Positions 6,469 to 7,883 of a stretch of 7,883 nucleotides of DNA are shown here, one piece after another. Source of the DNA: Lachnospiraceae bacterium (GTDB taxonomy: Bacteria; Bacillota; Clostridia; Lachnospirales; Lachnospiraceae); assembly GCA_003447895.1 (NCBI GenBank), contig DLYC01000215.1:1-7883 (forward strand), read 5' to 3'. Position 1 is the first letter of the stretch, and each line of letters opens with the position of its first letter. The notes beneath the pieces are model-generated. The model was not told the origin of the DNA. It was given only the letters and a program-made list of their open reading frames with translations, and searched no databases. The translations under genes and the position numbers were made by a program.

Positions 6469-7518
6469 TCAGCAAATTCTGGGCAGCCCCTCTCCCCGAA
6501 GGATGCCCAGCCTGCGGATTCCCCCGATCGGGGTCCTCATGATCAGTTCTCCGGGTGCGGCCGCTTCAGATGATTCCGCGGCGGCATTTCCGGCCGCTTC
6601 CGGGATTCCGGCCGCTTCCACCTTTCCGATTATTGCGGCATTTTCTCCATATCGGGCGCTCCGCATGATCTCCAGTGCTTTCTGCGCCTCTTCCTCCGGC
6701 ACGATCGCCACAAGCTTCCCTTCATTCCCCATATAGAGAGGGTCCAGCCCCAGAAGTCCGCAAAAGCTTCTGACTTTTGCCGAGACCGGAACAGCCTCTT
6801 CTTCTAAGACAAACCGCTTTCCGGAAGCTTCCGCCAGCTCTTTGAGAACCGTTCCGAGCCCTCCTCTGGTCACATCCCGGAGCGTATGCACATGAATTCC
6901 CGCGCCGATCAGCCCCTGAACGATCTCACCGAGCGGCGCACAGTCGCTCTCAATCTCTGATTCGATCTGAAGGCGCTCTCCGAGAATGGCTGCATGGTGA
7001 TCACCCATAGTCCCCGATGCCAAAATAGCGTCTCCCGCCTGCGCATTCGCCGCCGCAATATCCAGTCCTTCCGGCACAAATCCGACACCGGTCGTGTTGA
7101 TCAGAAGTCCGCCGTTTCCCTCCACGACTTTGGTATCCCCTGCAATAATCCGCACGCCTGCTTCCTCTGCTGTCTTCGCGAGACTGTGTACGACTCTCTC
7201 GAGCAGGGAAATCTCAAGCCCCTCCTCCATAATAAATCCGCATGTCAGATACTGCGGCACAGCGCCTCGCATAAGAAGATCATTGACCGTGCCGCACACG
7301 CAGAGCCTGCCGATATCTCCTCCCCGAAAAACAAGCGGCGTAACGACGAAACTGTCTGTCGTCACCGCAATCCGGCTGCTTCCGGGCACCACCGCGCTGT
7401 CCTCCATCCTGCTCAGCGTCTCATTCCGAAACGCCGACGCAAAGATTTCTCCGATCAGCTCGCCGGTCGCCTGACCGCCGCTTCCGTGTTCCATTGTAAT
7501 TCTTGTTGCCTGAATCAT
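6469..7518 (-). CDS. hypE: [NiFe]-hydrogenase maturation factor HypE
   Basis: The protein has 349 residues, close to the usual HypE length. HypE is a cytoplasmic AIR-synthase-fold ATPase that receives a carbamoyl group from HypF on its C-terminal Cys and dehydrates it to the thiocyanate that supplies the cyanide ligands of the hydrogenase iron. Diagnostic motifs are HGSGG (11-15), TTDSFVV (53-59), GGDIGRLCVCGTVND (66-80), GDTKVV (128-133), DVTRGGLG (215-222), GNEGKL (264-269) and the ending PRIC with Cys349, the carbamoylated residue. This tail separates it from SelD and PurM relatives. Residues 301-322 are an Ala/Glu-rich insertion before LIMRTPIGG, built from an 18-base tandem repeat. The ATG at 7518 follows AAAGGA at 13 bases, a weak and rather distant site, but an in-frame TGA lies shortly upstream and the N-terminus fits the family. 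No other hyp or hydrogenase gene is within the window. Confidence 0.93.
   Translation of the reverse strand: MIQATRITMEHGSGGQATGELIGEIFASAFRNETLSRMEDSAVVPGSSRIAVTTDSFVVTPLVFRGGDIGRLCVCGTVNDLLMRGAVPQYLTCGFIMEEGLEISLLERVVHSLAKTAEEAGVRIIAGDTKVVEGNGGLLINTTGVGFVPEGLDIAAANAQAGDAILASGTMGDHHAAILGERLQIESEIESDCAPLGEIVQGLIGAGIHVHTLRDVTRGGLGTVLKELAEASGKRFVLEEEAVPVSAKVRSFCGLLGLDPLYMGNEGKLVAIVPEEEAQKALEIMRSARYGENAAIIGKVEAAGIPEAAGNAAAESSEAAAPGELIMRTPIGGIRRLGILRGEGLPRIC
6588..6619 (-). repeat. 18-base tandem repeat in the hypE Ala-rich insertion
   Basis: The 14-base sequence TTCCGGCCGCTTCC (+ strand) occurs at 6588-6601 and again at 6606-6619, a period of 18 bases. On the coding strand each copy gives E-A-A-G plus two residues (EAAGIP and EAAGNA). 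A degenerate third copy, GCGGCCGCTTCAG near 6557-6569, encodes SEAAAP. The in-frame period suggests growth by slippage or unequal exchange in a surface linker. Confidence 0.8.
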
Positions 7519-7659
7519 AGATTCTGAAGAGTCCTTTCAAAAAGATGGATTTCTCAATTTCCGCCGGCTTGCCTGAAAACAGAAGCCAGATAGCCGGGGG
7601 TTGTTAATCGCCAGTCGACTTGCCAAGGATATATGTGTTGTCTTGCCTGAGGTTCCTTT

Positions 7660-7701
7660 GGTGGTTTGTCGGGGTTTGTTGGTGGCTTGCCGGGGTTTGT
7701 T
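7660..7701. repeat. 21-base tandem repeat, two copies, G-tract rich
   Basis: Copies at 7660-7680 and 7681-7701 match at 19 of 21 positions (GGTGGTTTGTCGGGGTTTGTT against GGTGGCTTGCCGGGGTTTGTT, each 21 bases). Four G-rich tracts (GGTGG, GGGG, GGTGG, GGGG) lie on the + strand between 7660 and 7695, spaced by 6 bases, which could fold into a two-layer G-quadruplex. Confidence 0.75.
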
Positions 7702-7787
7702 TGATTCCTTACAGGGCGTGGCGGCAGGATCTTCTGGTGTTTCTTTGGTTCCTTGCCGGACGTGGCGGCTGGATCTTCTGGTGTTTC
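7700..7787. repeat. 44-base tandem repeat, two copies
   Basis: Copies at 7700-7743 and 7744-7787 match at 39 of 44 positions by hand count. The best conserved core is CGTGGCGGC(A/T)GGATCTTCTGGTGTTTC at 7717-7743 and 7761-7787, with one difference in 27. The period is not a multiple of three, which argues against a protein repeat. The TTCTGGTG of each copy is the reverse complement of CACCAGAA at 7841-7848. Confidence 0.8.
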
Positions 7788-7820
7788 CATCAAGATTGCC
7801 GCCAAATGGCATTTCGTCGG

Positions 7821-7868
7821 AGCTTTTTCTGAATTCTTTCCACCAGAAAAGCTTACAGCCGGCTTTTC
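7821..7868. repeat. Two overlapping, mutually exclusive inverted repeats
   Basis: AGCTTTTTCTG (7821-7831) pairs with CAGAAAAGCT (7844-7853), with one bulged T and a 12-base loop. The same right arm, GAAAAGC (7846-7852), can instead pair with GCTTTTC (7862-7868) over a 9-base loop. A direct repeat TTTCGTCGG occurs at 7812-7820 and 7865-7873. No T-run follows the stems in a terminator-like way, so the meaning is unclear. Confidence 0.5.
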
Positions 7869-7883
7869 GTCGGTGTTTATAGC

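Larger units (their letters stand above)
7519..7883. other. Repeat-rich non-coding stretch upstream of hypE
   Basis: No open frame here has a ribosome binding site with recognisable protein content. The frames that cross it give Pro/Lys/Thr-rich (minus) or Cys/Leu-rich (plus) low-complexity strings driven by DNA repeats, and a 44-base repeat in it shifts frame between copies. TTGCC recurs at 7569, 7620, 7643, 7687, 7753 and 7796, and once more at 7506 inside hypE, as if the region grew from a degenerate short repeat. The hypE promoter should lie here, but I cannot identify a convincing -35/-10 pair. Confidence 0.6.

Noticed and set aside
5861..6736. A 291-codon open frame on the + strand
   Set aside because: It runs antisense across both the Nudix gene and the end of hypE, each of which has clear family motifs on the minus strand.
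7660..7787. CRISPR array
   Set aside because: The repeats are directly adjacent without unique spacers, of two different lengths, and have only two copies each.
7537..7812. Small open frames of 83-93 codons on both strands in the right-hand gap
   Set aside because: They are low-complexity products of the tandem repeats, lack ribosome binding sites, and the 44-base repeat changes frame between copies.

Overview
The window reads as an ordinary chromosomal segment of a moderately GC-rich anaerobic Firmicute, most probably Clostridia of the Lachnospiraceae type. This is inferred from the GC-rich coding sequence, the strong GGAGG-type ribosome binding sites, the [NiFe]-hydrogenase maturation gene hypE, and a large TIR-transmembrane-propeller protein of a kind common in that family. 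No species can be named from the sequence alone.

Layout, left to right. Bases 1-570 (+) hold the 3' end of an SMC/SbcC/YhaN-like coiled-coil ATPase that starts outside the window. Its last 26 bases overlap, tail to tail, the end of a 1058-residue protein on the minus strand (545-3721). That protein has an N-terminal TIR domain, one transmembrane helix and a long C-terminal beta-propeller-like region. It is preceded on the minus strand by a lipoprotein gene (3721-5742) joined to it by a one-base TAATG stop/start overlap, so the two are almost certainly made together. The lipoprotein contains at least two regions that resemble the extracytoplasmic P1 domain of the SecD translocase subunit. Further upstream on the same strand lie a Nudix hydrolase of the ADP-ribose pyrophosphatase type (5870-6421) and hypE (6469-7518). 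The last 365 bases (7519-7883) carry no convincing gene but contain two short tandem repeats and overlapping inverted repeats.

How the parts may work together. The lipoprotein and TIR protein look like one two-component membrane unit. The positive-inside rule puts the TIR domain in the cytoplasm and the propeller outside, on the same face as the lipoprotein. This suggests a surface-sensing device whose output is a TIR enzyme (NAD cleavage) or a TIR assembly. The function is inferred and I know of no experimental description of this pair. The Nudix enzyme could in principle degrade ADP-ribose released by a TIR NADase, but it is separated from the pair by about 127 bases and sits closer to hypE, so it may simply be housekeeping. 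HypE belongs to hydrogenase cofactor assembly and has no visible link to the TIR unit.
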